Shown here: positions 10,208-21,660 of the stretch, piece by piece
Layout of the letters: every line of letters starts with the position of its first letter
How positions within the stretch are numbered: position 1 is the stretch's first letter
From: Favolaschia claudopus
Lineage: Eukaryota > Basidiomycota > Agaricomycetes > Agaricales > Mycenaceae
DNA length: 64,000 bases
Assembly: GCA_037176885.1 (NCBI GenBank)
Contig: JAWWNJ010000057.1
Coordinates: forward strand, 434,001 to 498,000
Direction of reading: 5' to 3'
The notes under the pieces: model-generated
Told to the model about the DNA's origin: nothing
Seen by the model: the letters and a program-made list of their open reading frames with translations, nothing else
Database searches by the model: none
Made by a program: the position numbers and the translations under genes

Positions 10208-11472
10208 ATGCCTTCCCTATCCTCAAAAAAGTACGGACAACTCAGTTGGCTCGAGACCTTTGGGATGTTCGCAGCGGTTATCCCTCTACGTGAGGAGCAG
10301 CAGTACCCGTTTAATCAGGCTTTCTGACATTTTGTTATAGCTATCTCGATAATCTGGAGCGTTGTTACCTCCGCATACGCGTCATATAATAGAACCCGCA
10401 GCCTCAAGCGCATCGCAAGCGATACAATCATGCGACACATGCTAGGACGACTTAGTGTTCCCCAGCTGCAAGCAATAGTTGGCACCACCATGACCGCCTA
10501 TGAGAAGTTTTGCCGAGCAAATAACCTGCCACTTATCATCGACGAGCTTGGAGAAGATGCGAGGCTTCTATGGCTTGGTCCGAAACGGCTTGAGCATGTC
10601 GTGCTGTATATTCACGGTAAGGGTTCGGTCTATCCTTCGCGCTTTGCTCACAAAGAATGCAGGCGGCGGCTTTATATTGGCCCCGGGAGATACCGCCCTT
10701 GAATTCTGGCGGCGTTCTCAGCAAGAACTAAATAAACAGAACTTTCAAGTCAGTATCGTTATGCTCAACTACTGTACGTCGCTTTGTTCAATAGACGAGG
10801 TCCCCTCTCACATCGCACCCAGCGTTGATTCCAGATGCCTCCTTCCCCACCCCTCTACGGCAAGCAGCTCTTGCCATCGAATTCCTCGTAACCGCAGGGG
10901 TCAAACCGCAGAACCTCCAGCTGGTAGGAGACTCAGCCGGCGGCAACCTCGTACTGCAAGTCCTCTCCCACATGCTACACCCTCTCGGGAGCGTGCCCGA
11001 GATCCGCCTCGCCACACCCCTCCGCGGAATCCTCCTCATCTCGCCCTGGACGAGTCTTTCCGCGACAAACAAGCCCCCATCGTCTTACACGGAAAACGAG
11101 GGCCGCGACTGCGTCACACAGCGCATATTTTCCCGATGGGGTGCGCTGGTCTTAGCAGACGTCGTGCAGTCAGACCGCCCGTTCGTGGAGGCGGTGCATG
11201 CGCCAGATACTTGGTTTGAGGGTGCGGATGCGCTCGTCGACCGTGTGCTGATCACGGGTGGTGGACTGGAAGTTCTACGGGACGACATTGTTGCTGTTGG
11301 GCAAACTCTCCAGAGACACCATCGCGCAGCGCAGTTGGTGGTACAAGAGGACGGAATCCACGACGACATGTTCAATGAGTTGGCGGTGAATGAGAGGAAG
11401 TGTAGCCTGACGCCGCTGATCATTGGATGGCTAGCTACGGGATTCAGAACGGATAACACGAACTCAGCCTAA
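10208..11472 (+). CDS. Alpha/beta hydrolase, HSL-like (AB hydrolase-3) family
   Basis: Exons 10208-10289, 10341-10616, 10663-10773 and 10823-11472 encode 372 residues. An N-terminal transmembrane segment lies around residues 23-42. The oxyanion-hole motif HGGGF is rebuilt across the intron 2 junction, which fixes that splice. The nucleophile elbow is GDSAGGN. A distal region ending GIHDDMF supplies the likely catalytic His; the acid is probably in the LITGGG-to-VLRDD part. Members hydrolyse esters or lactones of small hydrophobic substrates, and fungal ones are often membrane-anchored. No pathway neighbour is present, so the substrate cannot be inferred. Confidence 0.88.
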
Positions 11473-12071
11473 CTGACGCACTGCCGTCCTTGTGCCTAGT
11501 ACTTAAAACTGTTCCACTTGGGCTGCCACAGGCACGCAGGCAAAACAATGCAAGGAATGAAATCTGCGGCACTGGAGGCATGCACTCCCTTGCACTCCCC
11601 GAGGTGAAATAGTGTGAAAACGCTTAAGACTTGCTGCCCGACATCAGTTAGTCAGGAAGAGAGCTGAGTAAAACTGTGGTATACGATGACTGCCTAGCTT
11701 GCTCTGTGTAGCTGAATGCGTGCAGCACTGTGCAGCAGCATACTGTCACAATTTGTGTCCCTCAACAAAAAGTCGGGCCGAGAGCCGGGATCAACAAACG
11801 CGATCATGTGACGGTCCTGCCCTCTTCCGCCTCCTCTTCCCCCGTGCTTCTCATCGAGGTCTTGAAACAGGGCTCTGTATTTTTAATCCCGTGAATGCTC
11901 TCCTCGCACATCACGAAGCTATGGTTAGCCGACTGCCGCCGCTGACTGGTCTCTGAGAGTACTCTCCGAGAGTTCGCGGCGATTCACGAGAAACGACACG
12001 CAGAAATGAGCTGAAATGAGCCACTGCATGTCATCGAGTCAATCTGTAGAACAATGGAACTCGGCCATAGC
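11473..12071. other. Intergenic, no gene seen
   Basis: The 3' flank of the hydrolase gene. It contains short repeated AAATGAGC words near 12004-12020 and a 12-bp palindrome GAGAGTACTCTC near 11957. No coding signal is seen. Confidence 0.4.
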
Positions 12072-12153
12072 CAAAGCGTTCGGCCGACCTTACCAAAGCG
12101 TTTGGCCACCTTTTGTCAAAGCGTTTTCGGAAGTTGCCGGAGAAGGTATAAAA
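12072..12153 (+). promoter_or_regulatory. Triple CAAAGCGTT array plus TATA box
   Basis: CAAAGCGTT occurs at 12072-12080, 12094-12102 and 12117-12125. The spacing is 22 and 23 bp, about two helical turns, with similar flanks (TYGGCC after the first two). A TATAAAA box follows at 12147-12153. This is a strong core-promoter arrangement pointing right, either for an unrecognised gene or for a long terminal repeat. Confidence 0.5.
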
Positions 12154-13200
12154 GGCCAGCCACCGACCCACTGAAGTCATTCGCCTCTTGCCTCTTGACC
12201 ACCGCCATCTCGGAAAGACACTGCTCATTCTTGGTCCTCTCTTTCTTCGCCTTCCCTTCGTGGACCTCTCTAGATTTCAGGATCAAGTTGACGCCGTCTT
12301 CAACTTGGGTGTCTTGTGTACGAGTGGCATACCTCTCGGTACGTTGTGCCACCGTGCATCGCGCAACGAGCCTCATTCTTACCCGTTCCTCTTCTCTTTG
12401 CTACCATTTAGGTTCACACTCTCGACGACCTCTCCACTTAACTTGACCCTCGAAGTGCCCTGAATTCCTTCATTGACTTGGCTTCAAGACCCTCCAAGGT
12501 CCCTTACTACGATACACACCTCGAGACTGGGTACCAATCTGACCCCCAAGACGCGTCGCAGCCTCCAGCCCGCGGGATCTCTTCCAGGCGCTCGAAAGAG
12601 ACCTCGCGGCTGCGAATCTTCACTCCAAGAGTTCGTCACCACTCGGGACCTCCAGCGATCGAAGTCGAACCTTGCTGGCCACTCGGATCCTTCCTCGTTC
12701 GGAGTTGAACCTTGCGGATGCTCGAGCCCTCGGAGTGAAGATCGGACTCAAGCTCTCTGCATCCAAAGCTCCCGTTGCGGCAGGGGCTTTGGATACAGAG
12801 ATCTCGAGGGCTTGAGGCTGGCAAACCTCTTGGGCTTCAGGATGGTAGCACATCCCATGAAGGTGGCCTGTTTGGGCTCATGGAGGGTCCGGAATTCAAG
12901 GACAGCGCAGGAATTCATGGCACCTCAAGAGCCAAGTCCCAAACAAAGGTGGGCCTTTTCCTTCCCTGGAGAAGGGTGCGAGAATTTTCTCCCTCCATCC
13001 TCGTGCTCCCTTGTCGTGGGCTCCGGGCTCTAGTACGCGCGCATCTGGCTTTATCCACCGTTTGCGCGCCGAAGCCAAATGCACGTTCAAACATCACGTC
13101 TCTCTTCTCTTCAAGTAAGATATGCTATGTACTTGGTTCTTGGCTAGATCTCTGTATCTCTACTTATGTCAATTGAACGTCTATCTTTGCATATCAAGTA
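12154..13200 (+). other. Unexplained transcribed-looking block, possible mobile-element remnant
   Basis: Downstream of the TATA box at 12147 there is no intact gene. A 91-codon open run at 12543-12815 reads RDLFQALERDLAAANLHSK near its start and ends at TGA; its composition looks coding, but I do not recognise it and it lacks an ATG. Around 12770-12800 an imperfect inverted repeat (ATCCAAAGC against GCTTTGGAT) could form a stem. The rest is unassigned, and a non-autonomous LTR element is one possibility. Confidence 0.3.
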
Positions 13201-13525
13201 GGGCCCAATGGACGAGTCGTAACCGAAATTCCGATACTTTGCCACCAGAGAAATATGATCGCCTTGAAACATCCCCGCCAGGTACATACCACTAGTCTAA
13301 GCGCGTCATGCAACACCGCTCAGCGGAGAAGAAGCCTGCCTCCCCGTGGCAGGAAAACCATCGAAAGAGGTTACATCTGAATGAAATTGGATTGCGCAAA
13401 GTTATGTCTACTACAAAATTACAGACGAATTATGCAAAATTTGCTACTGCTGTATATGTACGACGACGAACGCTTCTCCTGGTAGCGTCAACTGACGGCG
13501 AAGAGGGATTGTCATTCCTATACGG

Positions 13526-14852
13526 TCAAACTGTGGTGGCCTCACTTTCGGGGACGACTGTTAGTGACGAGTGATGGTCAGCCCTGTATTGCCGCGCGGG
13601 TGCCTTGCGGGGAGGAATCTCGGTACTCTCGCTCACGAAGGTGTCATCCTTCGAAGCTTGTGAGCGTCTCTGATGTAGAATTATCGCGCGGTTGTTGAAC
13701 ATCGCGAGTAAGGTGTTGGCATAGCTGATGAGCAGCAAGTTAGTGTGCGGATGCTTGCAAGAGCAGAGAGATACAACGTACATCGCGGTCAAAGGGAATA
13801 ATGGAATGAGATAGTATAAATCGTCCTGAGTAAGCACCATCAGTTCAATAGTCTGCCACAGCAAGTCCACTTACGCGAAGAACGACGAACAGGATTATAG
13901 TTAAAACAGCCGCAGTTGCAGAAAACAAGTTGGTCTCGAAAACGAAGCATATTATGTTGTTGGTAACAGCACGTGTAGAATCATGGGTTGCTGTCTTGGA
14001 CAGCTGCACAAATCGACGAATGAAATCAATGGACCGATACTTCATACATATGTGTAAGGAGGAGACATACCAGGATCATCATGACGATGGCGATGAGAAT
14101 GTCCGCAACTGCCCCACAAACAAGCCAGAGATAGAAGCATACGGCGTGGGGCAGGTCGTGCAGGTCAATGATGTCGTTGGCGTCGAACTGATGCTGCGTC
14201 CTGTCCTCGAGGGAAGAGATGATACCAACACCCAGCCCTCCTGCGAATTCGGCGATGGCGATCTAAGCGGGAGAGTGGGATCGAAGTTCAAGACAAAATA
14301 GACGACAAAACATACTAGAATGATTGGAATGCAGAGTGGCCAGATTTCGCGTCGAATGTGGATGATGCGCCAAAAGAAAAATATATGGGCAGTTGTCGCT
14401 ACCAACGAGCCCGAGATGGATGTGTAATATTTCGAATATCGTCGTTGGGCGAAGCCCGCGTCGTCCCCAAACGAGATCGCGTACCAGAAGTTGACATCCG
14501 AGATATTCATAGAATTTTCAATGATCATTGCGAGGAAGAGGAAGTACACTGTGGAAATTGTCAGATTCGACTTTGAGTTCGAGCATTTTTTTTTCTGACC
14601 GAGACACTTTGCTGGCCGGCTGTCGTTGGGGAAAGAGATGTGGTACATGTCTACAGAAAAGCCAGCCGATGTTTGACACTAGGTGAGGTACCGCCGATGA
14701 ATGCTTACAGACTTGAACTAACAACGTCCCGAACAGCAGTAAACTTAGCAGGGACCCTACCAGAAATGGAAACGCACTGGAAACATCTATCCAGTGAGCG
14801 GCGTACAGACAGAAAAACAGGACACTTACATAGTGCCCACTGGTGGCGACAT
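13526..14852 (-). CDS. DUF6534 seven-helix membrane protein, copy C
   Basis: Exons in gene order: 14852-14830, 14776-14709, 14650-14600, 14548-14316, 14262-14071, 14003-13875, 13825-13782, 13724-13526. They encode 312 residues, and all phases close. Marks are MNISDVNFW, RRYSKYYTS, the STRAV...FVFETNLFS stretch in exon 6 and YANTLLAMFNNRAII at the last junction. The cytosolic-looking tail is Ser/Thr/Arg-rich. Internal exons 2-7 have lengths 68, 51, 233, 192, 129 and 44, identical to copy D, so C and D are a recent tandem pair on the minus strand. Function is unknown. Confidence 0.9.
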
Positions 14853-15094
14853 GTGCGTATGTTCAAGTGTCGGGAACGGGGGAGAACAAGGAGGGATGAG
14901 GGTGCGATCTAAGGAGCGGTTTCACATTCTGAGACAAGATTTAGCCGAATCTCACAATGTCGGACCACCGTACCTCACACGCTCGATTCAATCAAATGCA
15001 TGAAACATTGAATATTCAAAACGTCCAATTGCGCCAAATCATGCCGACGAGATACATGATACACAAAGAAAATCGAAGCAAATTCTTCTGATCA

Positions 15095-16506
15095 TCATTC
15101 GTTCGGCGGCGCAAAGCTCATCGTCTCGACACTTGAACATCCGACTGACAGCGATTCGGAAGACCCACTGTCGTTCTCATACTGAACGGCCGCGCCAGCC
15201 TCAATTTCGGGGATAACCGACAGCGAGGAGTGGGTCCTATGTAATCGTTGCCCTACCGTGACGGTCCGCGGGCGAATCTCTGTGGCCTCATTAACGTAGG
15301 TGTTGCGACTGGAGGCTTCTATGCGTCGCTGATGCAAGATGATCGCGCGATTGTTGAATGTCGCAAGGAGGGTGCTGGCATAGCTGATGAGTGGAAACTT
15401 AGCGAGCAGCCTCCGATGAGAGCAGAACATGCGACATACATTCCTGATAAGGGAACCTCAGGAATGAGATAATAGAGGTTGTCCTAAATTGGGAGCGCGG
15501 GTGTCAGTACATTCAACGTCAAGTAGTGGGTGTACCAACGGGAAAGGCGACGAACAGGATCACGGTTATGACAACCGCAGCGGCGGAAGACAGGTTGGTT
15601 TCGAAGACCATGTAAATGATTTTTCTGGCGATAGCATGTGTGTCGTTGTGGGATGCTGTTTTCGTGAGCTACATGAACCAATCAATGTAAACTCCGGGAC
15701 TTCATGATGGATCAAGAAGAGGGGTCGCGTACCAGGATGGTCATAATGACGGCAATGAGGATATCTGCAACGGCGCCGCCGACAAGCCAGAGGTAGAAGA
15801 GGACGCTATGAACGCGGTCGTGAAGACCATCGATGTCGTTGGTATCAAACGTTTCAGGATAATCGTCTTGAATGAAGGATTTAAGACCGACCCCAACCCC
15901 TGCCGCAAATCCGGTGATAGCAATCTAACAAACACAGATTCGTTATTGGGGATTGACGAAAAAAATAAAACCTACCATGACAATAGGAACACAGAGCGGC
16001 CACATATCGCGTCGAATACGGGTAATTCGGTAGACGAAGAACAGCTGCGCTACAGTGCCCACCAATGCGCCGGAGATAGAGGTATAATATTTAGAGTATC
16101 GTCGGTTCCCAAACGCCACTTCATTGCCGAAGGAGGTCGAAAACCAAAAGTTGATGTCCGAGATGGTAAGATATATCTCAATCGACATTGCAATGAGGAG
16201 GAAGTACACTATAAACGTACTATCAGATCAAGGTTTGACCTCACTTAAATGAACGAACCTAGATACTTCAATGGCCATCTGTCATTGGGAAAGGAGATGT
16301 GATAAATGTCTGGACAAGATTCAACGCCAAGAGACAAAGCAATGGACTGAAATGCTTACAGACTTGGGCCACCAGCGTGCCAATACAGAACAAGCTTAAT
16401 GAGGAGCCGAGCAGAATTGGGAGCGCACTGTAAACGTCTGTTGGAGCTGGTGCAGTGCACAAGAGTCTATCAGCGCGTACATAGAGCCCACTGTTGACGA
16501 GGACAT
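15095..16506 (-). CDS. DUF6534 seven-helix membrane protein, copy D
   Basis: Exons in gene order: 16506-16481, 16427-16360, 16309-16259, 16208-15976, 15924-15733, 15668-15540, 15483-15440, 15383-15095. They encode 343 residues, the longest of the five copies because of an extended Ser/Glu-rich tail. Marks are LTISDINFW, RRYSKYYTS and ETNLSSAAAVV. The family Thr-Arg pair in exon 6 is replaced by NDTHAI. It lies 242 bp upstream of copy C in the direction of transcription. Intron 6 uses donor GTTGGT. Confidence 0.9.
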
Positions 16507-17296
16507 GAGAAAAGAAGAACAAGGAGGGCGCGGTTTCACTTGAGAGACAATGATTCAGTTAGTGATCCCGCGGCGACTTGGGGCGGATTGAGCACTGTCG
16601 CCTTCCGTTGAAAGAGACATTTAGGACGGAGACGGCGGCAGTTGTGGCGAAATCGGCGCCACTTGAAGGCTTTGCTGAAGGAAAGAAATGTTCGACTTGT
16701 TGGTGACGCCTTCTCGGACCCTGCCTTGTGTAGTTCGGGTTGGGTTCTGGTGACTTCGTCGAGAAGCTATCGAGCAGCATAGTCCCCTCAACCTTGAGTT
16801 CGATAACTGTATAACGTCTAGACGTCGAATATGCCTAAGGACTGCGGAAGACTAGGAGCAAACTTGAAAGCAAAGCTACAAATTTTGCCGCTGTGGTTAG
16901 GGTTGGATTACGTTGATCCTTCCAGCACTTTTTGCATTGTGCCAAGTACACGAGTAACAATCACTTTATTTCTTCTAAAACAACATTGCAATATACTTGT
17001 ATGCAGAGCGTATAAAAAGTAACGATCAGAACGCGCAACGCACCGCCAGCACTGCACGACGCGTCTAGCTGGCACAAAATAAGCATGCACGATAAAAATG
17101 TGAGACTGACCAGGACACCCAGGTGCCCCGGCGAAGCTCAACACGCGCGCAGCCCATTCGTACCAGTCTGAAGCAAGGACGGAACACACAGAGGATACAG
17201 CCAAATAACCCGATAAATCTAAAAGGAAGTCGCAGCCGCAAGCGACCGCCAGCCAGAGCTGATCTAGATCCAGCAGCTCTAGCGTGCATGAAGGAT
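16507..17296. other. Intergenic, no gene seen
   Basis: Includes the 5' flank of DUF6534 copy D and the 3' flank of DPBB copy 2. Only short motif-free ORFs are present. Confidence 0.4.
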
Positions 17297-18715
17297 TTAC
17301 CAGGCATTGAACTGCCACTTGACACTTGTGCGTCCGAGGGACATGTCGGCGAGAGCGGCAAATGCAGCGGGGGTAAGGTCGATGTCATCTACCGCGCAGC
17401 CGACGCAACGGTCGACGATCTTGACCTGGATGCTCTTGTCGCCGTGGGTGACAGTAGCAGTGAGGGGGATGTGGCATTGGTGGTCGCTGACGCCAGTACC
17501 GCTGCCAACGCAGTTGATGAGACCGTCACCGCCAATTTGAGCGAAACCGCCGATCGAAGACTTGACGGTGGACACCATGAGTCCGGCGTTATTGATCGCT
17601 TGACGTCCAGGGACAAAGGGACCTATTTAGCGATGTAATTAGCACAACATTGGAGTATAGATTGGATTCGCGCTACCGCAAATTGGGGCTCTGTTCTGTT
17701 GTCCAGTTGATCCTGGCCAGCTGAATTTTTTGTCAGGAACTGTGAACAATTTGCCACATGGCCAACACCGAAGAAAGAAATGATTTGAGACCCTCCAGAA
17801 GATCTCCAAGAGACGAGGGCATTGAATCTTGTTCTGCTGCTGATTCAATGCCCTCGTCTCTTGGAGATCTTCTGGAGGGTCGCAGAAAGTTTCGTTTTTC
17901 GGTGTGGACTGGAGAACCATGAAATACTAACTTGTCAAACATTTCCATCGATACGGCGGCAGTGAAAGAATTGTCGTCGTAAACATCTCCGCAGGCGCCG
18001 AGACCTTGACCACTGTAGAGTAGAAGATGAGGTCAGTATTCAACTTATGACGCGGAGGCGATGCAGGAAACAACGAAATAACACAGATCAAAATTCCACA
18101 CATTCGTGATAAGGATGTCCGCAGGAAAAGTGGGTCGAGAGGAAAGCGGGAAAAAATGGACAGGAAGAGAAAAACTCACTAATAGGTCATGTCTCCCGTG
18201 TGAACGTCCGTGAAGAAGTGGTTGCCGGAGTTGTCGATGGCTTTAGACAGTTCCTCAAGATAGGGATCGTGGGCACTGGCAACAGTAGAGGTGGGCTGAG
18301 GCCCGGCCTGCGTGGCAGTGGGCCAGTTGGCAGGCTTGACGGGCTTGAAGTTGCCAGCAGCAACGGCACCACCGTTGGAGGGGGGCGAGGCAGGGGTCGT
18401 CGACTTGGACCCAGCTGCCGTGGTGGGGGAAGAGGCCTTCTTGCTTGTAGCAGGGTCCGCAGCCGCGCCGCCAACGAGTTGTTGTGTAGGGTTGGCGTTG
18501 AGCGTTGCGCTGCTCGACGTGGCCTTCTTCCTGCATGATCGGCGGTTCAGGGAAGCCCGAGGGACGTCGGGGACGTTGACGGGCTGGGGACCGCGAGGAT
18601 TGAGCTGACGGCGGCGCATGTTGGCAAGGTGGGCGCCATGGCCTGCGTGGGACGAAGCGTCGGCAAGGACGGCGAGGGCGAGGATGAGAGCGGAGGTGGG
18701 GAGTTGGAAGAGCAT
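17297..18715 (-). CDS. Secreted DPBB (expansin-like/RlpA-like) protein, copy 2
   Basis: Exons in gene order: 18715-18180, 18012-17932, 17720-17677, 17622-17297, encoding 328 residues. The signal peptide (MLFQLPTSALILALAVLADA), long Ala/Ser/Thr linker and C-terminal DPBB domain match copy 1. The domain carries MTYYGQGLGACG, WPGSTGQQNRAPICG, QCHIPLTATVTH, VDRC and DLTPAAF. Against copy 1 it has one extra intron (18179-18013) splitting the codon for the second Tyr of MTYY, and a canonical phase-1 donor GTAGCG at the intron copy 1 has shifted. Intron 2 (17931-17721) holds a perfect hairpin. An extracellular polysaccharide- or protein-binding role is expected from the fold. Confidence 0.9.
17789..17881. 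repeat. Perfect 40-bp inverted repeat with 13-nt loop, inside a DPBB intron
   Basis: Arms 17789-17828 and 17842-17881 are exact reverse complements, separated by 13 nt (17829-17841). The structure lies wholly inside intron 2 of DPBB copy 2. The equivalent intron of copy 1 carries a decayed form with the loop in the opposite sense relative to the gene. As RNA it would form a 40-bp duplex. Confidence 0.9.
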
Positions 18716-18827
18716 GGTAAAGAGTGGGGAGGGTGCAGCGCAGCGAGGGGGACCTAGGAAAGAGAGGAGGGCTACGGCACTCTTAAAGGTGCTCGGGAAA
18801 TGAAAGGGCGAGAGGCAAGGAGGGGAC

Positions 18828-18847
18828 CTGATCAAAATTTTGATCAG
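18828..18847. promoter_or_regulatory. Perfect 20-bp palindrome upstream of DPBB copy 2
   Basis: CTGATCAAAA followed by its exact reverse complement, centred about 122 bp upstream of the DPBB copy 2 start codon. A site for a dimeric regulator is possible. Copy 1 has no equivalent that I can see. Confidence 0.45.
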
Positions 18848-20384
18848 TCGTGCCTATATGAGGTCAGTCCGTGACACATAACGCGCTCTACAAGGAGCCA
18901 AGCACAACCACATAACGCGTCCCGGATGCCCTCTTGTTCCGTTTTTTCGCTTCGGCCGACTGTTCGTTAGCTGATAATCCACCATGCTGCACGCGTTTGT
19001 ACCACTGCCGTACCTCGCACGCGTGTTTCGCATTGTTTCCTGCAGCTTTTTGGTTGCTATTGTTGTCGCGCGGAGAACACGAGGCGTCTTGAACATACTA
19101 TTTTTGTTATTCAAGTCGCCGCAAGACAACCACTCCGTAGTCGATGGCTGCATCGTGTAAGCGATTTCGTATGCCGCGAGACTGACAAGGTTAATTGGAT
19201 TCCACGTCGAAACTTGTGTGCACCAACGGAGGCAAAGTTCCAACGAGTACATGGAATTTTGGGCGTCTTGAGGCTCGTTTCGCGCTGGTATAGCGCTCGG
19301 AAGGGGGACTCCAGCTCCGTAATCGCGGGGCTTGGCTATGGCACTTCATAGACGCTATGCGAGCGATGCCCAAAGCAATAGTGCGTTGATAGGTCGATCT
19401 CGCGCTTTGGACCAGTACTAGCTCCTCCCATGCATCGGTTGACCAGAAGGTCAGGCCGCCGACATGGCCGCCAAGATTGACAGGAAGTGGAAAAGAAATC
19501 CGCGAGAGAGGACCGAAGCGGACTAGGGGCGACTTGGAAGCGATCATACGAAGTAGGAGACACTGAGCTTGGCCGCGGCTGCCAAGATTCCCCAAGAATG
19601 CAGAATGAATTCGCAGTCGGGATTGCGTCCTGCGGAGAAGACATCCGCATCGACCTGCACATTACATGTTCCTCAGCTGAGCTGCATCTTCGAAAATAAA
19701 ATTTACATACCTTGTTCGCTAGGCCGTTGGAATGTTCCCGAAAACGCGTGACAGGAATTTTTTAAAAAAAGTAGACCCGATCTTTCTCTGCCGCGAGCCA
19801 CGTCGAAATCGCCGCTCCCCAGCAGTCCACTCGTCAGTCGAGTGCTTGGCATGCATCATACTTGCTATTCGCTTCAGAATCACTGTCCATGTAGATGTTG
19901 TGGTAAGCCGGAAGGAACTGGCCAGGGAAAGAACGACAGTATCTCGAACTTCATTCAACCTCCAGTCAAGACGCTTCGAGTCCATGCGCTTGCTCATCGG
20001 GAATTCCAGCAGAATCAGCACGGAAACTCAAGAAAGTAGCAGTTGAGGTGGGAGAGAGCCTGAGGACTAGATAAATTTGCAAGGAAGACGAAGACTCGGA
20101 GACAAAGTTCGGCAAAGTTCGGGATAAGAGGTAAAACAACGTAAAAAGGACATTCAATGAGATAACGAACTTCGGAGCGACGGTAATGATGCGCTATAGT
20201 CGAACGATTGCTGTTGACGGCCCTGTCGACCTGCAGAAACGACCTCTTAAACGACCTCAAAACCCTACTCTGACCGTTACTAATGCACCGTGGAGAGAGC
20301 ATAAACCGATGGATAGCTTTACACTAGATTGAGTGGAAGACAAAGAATACATACGATAAATACCATACAACCAATTCACAATCC
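18848..20384. other. Intergenic with faint coding-like remnant
   Basis: About 1.5 kb. On the minus strand around 19.2-19.65 kb two pieces look mildly coding (FSAGRNPDCEFILHSWGILA and RISFPLPVNLGGHVGGLTFW) but are in different frames and match no family I know. They may be a decayed gene. Nothing else was recognised. Confidence 0.25.
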
Positions 20385-21660
20385 TCATTTATTCGTTATC
20401 TGTACAACAAGTTTACCCCGGAGCACGCCATCCGCCGTGAGGAACGGACTCCGTCTACGAACGTAGGGCGGTCAGCACTATACTCAACGCCGGCGCATAA
20501 ATGACACTCACGGGTATTGCATCGCGTCCGGAAGAGCGACCTGGATCTGCTTCCCCTTCGACTCAAGCTCGACCGTCTGGTCCGGCCCATCTTCGACCCG
20601 TTCCTGGAAGATGAACTGGCCCTTCATAGACGCCTTGGCACTGAGCTCCATGATTCCAAGCCGCGCAGCCCATTGCCCCTCAGTCAAGTTGTTTGACGAG
20701 TCAGGAGAGACAAAGAATACAATCTCCCACATTCGCGCTTGAATATTGAAGTCAGAAGAGTGCACGACGGGCAGAAGGTAAAGCAGGCTCACCATGCGAT
20801 ATAAATTCGAGGCTCACTTCTTCTGAGACGCGCATTCGTTTTTGGAATTGCGGGAATTCGAACTCGACCGTGAACGGTGCGTCGTGGCGCACAGGCGCTT
20901 GAACAGCAACTGTGTCGGGAGGAACCGACAGATTCAGCAAGAGCTGATCTTTATGTGAGAGTGCCCCAAAGTCGGGAGATAATCGCAGCGCCTGGTAGAG
21001 CCACTGGTCCGACGTATGAAGACAAGCTAGCCGAACGTCCTTCACCGTCGCCTTGTCGAGCGGCGCTGAATATTCCAGCAAAGCGCGTATTAGCGGCGGA
21101 AGCTCGTACGATGCAGGTGGCTCGGAGCCCTCTGTCGGACGCTTAACTATGCTCCAGTAAAGCTTTAGATAAGATCAGCTCGCATTTCTCATGGACTTGC
21201 GGCAAACACATACGGGCGTGTGACCCTCGATGTAGGGTTGTTGAAGCAGACCGGGCAGATTTACAGATTGGGCGGCACAGACTTCGCTGCAGCTGTCGAG
21301 AATAGGTACGCAAGAGACGTTCGATTCAAGCGTCTGGTCGCGTACGAGGTCGTGGATCAGCCCCGAGACCGTCTTGCGAACCTCCATCGCGACACGGCGT
21401 TGCGCTGAGCCCAAGCCTATCCCAGATAGCAGCAGATTGCCCACATCGTCGCCTAGTGAAGTCCAGGTATTTTTCTGCACCACCCGCGATTGCGCGCTTC
21501 GACTTCCGGAGGGAGAAGGAGAGGTGGGGGTTGGAGGTAGTCTCGCCAATGGCTTCTCTCGCGGTGGGGGCCGCGAGCTTGAGCTAGCACCATCATAGGC
21601 CGGGGGAGCATCGAGAGGGTTTTCTGTCGATTCCGGCTTGGATTCGTTGGGGACAATCAT
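20385..21660 (-). CDS. Conserved basidiomycete hypothetical protein
   Basis: Exons in gene order: 21660-21214, 21162-20793, 20737-20512, 20454-20385, encoding 370 residues. A Pro/Ser-rich disordered N-terminus (about 60 residues) precedes helical repeats. The segment LLQQPYIEGHTPLYWSIVKRP, rebuilt across intron 1, resembles an ankyrin-type turn plus helix. It is followed by PPLIRALLEYSAPL and a beta-rich region with FQKRMRVSEEVSLEF and MWEIVFFVSPD. I do not know a function; related uncharacterised proteins with this layout are, to my recollection, found in mushrooms. The final exon depends on a canonical GTGAGT donor. Without it the protein would stop three bases later, at 20508, after QYP. 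Confidence 0.65.

Noticed and set aside
12473..13033. 186-codon plus-strand ORF
   Set aside because: Composition looks random; a different frame (12543-12815) looks more protein-like over the same bases.
1819..16506. Simple inverted segmental duplication of the DUF6534-DPBB block
   Set aside because: Gene order on the minus block (DPBB, D, C in transcription order) is not the mirror of A, B, DPBB on the plus block.
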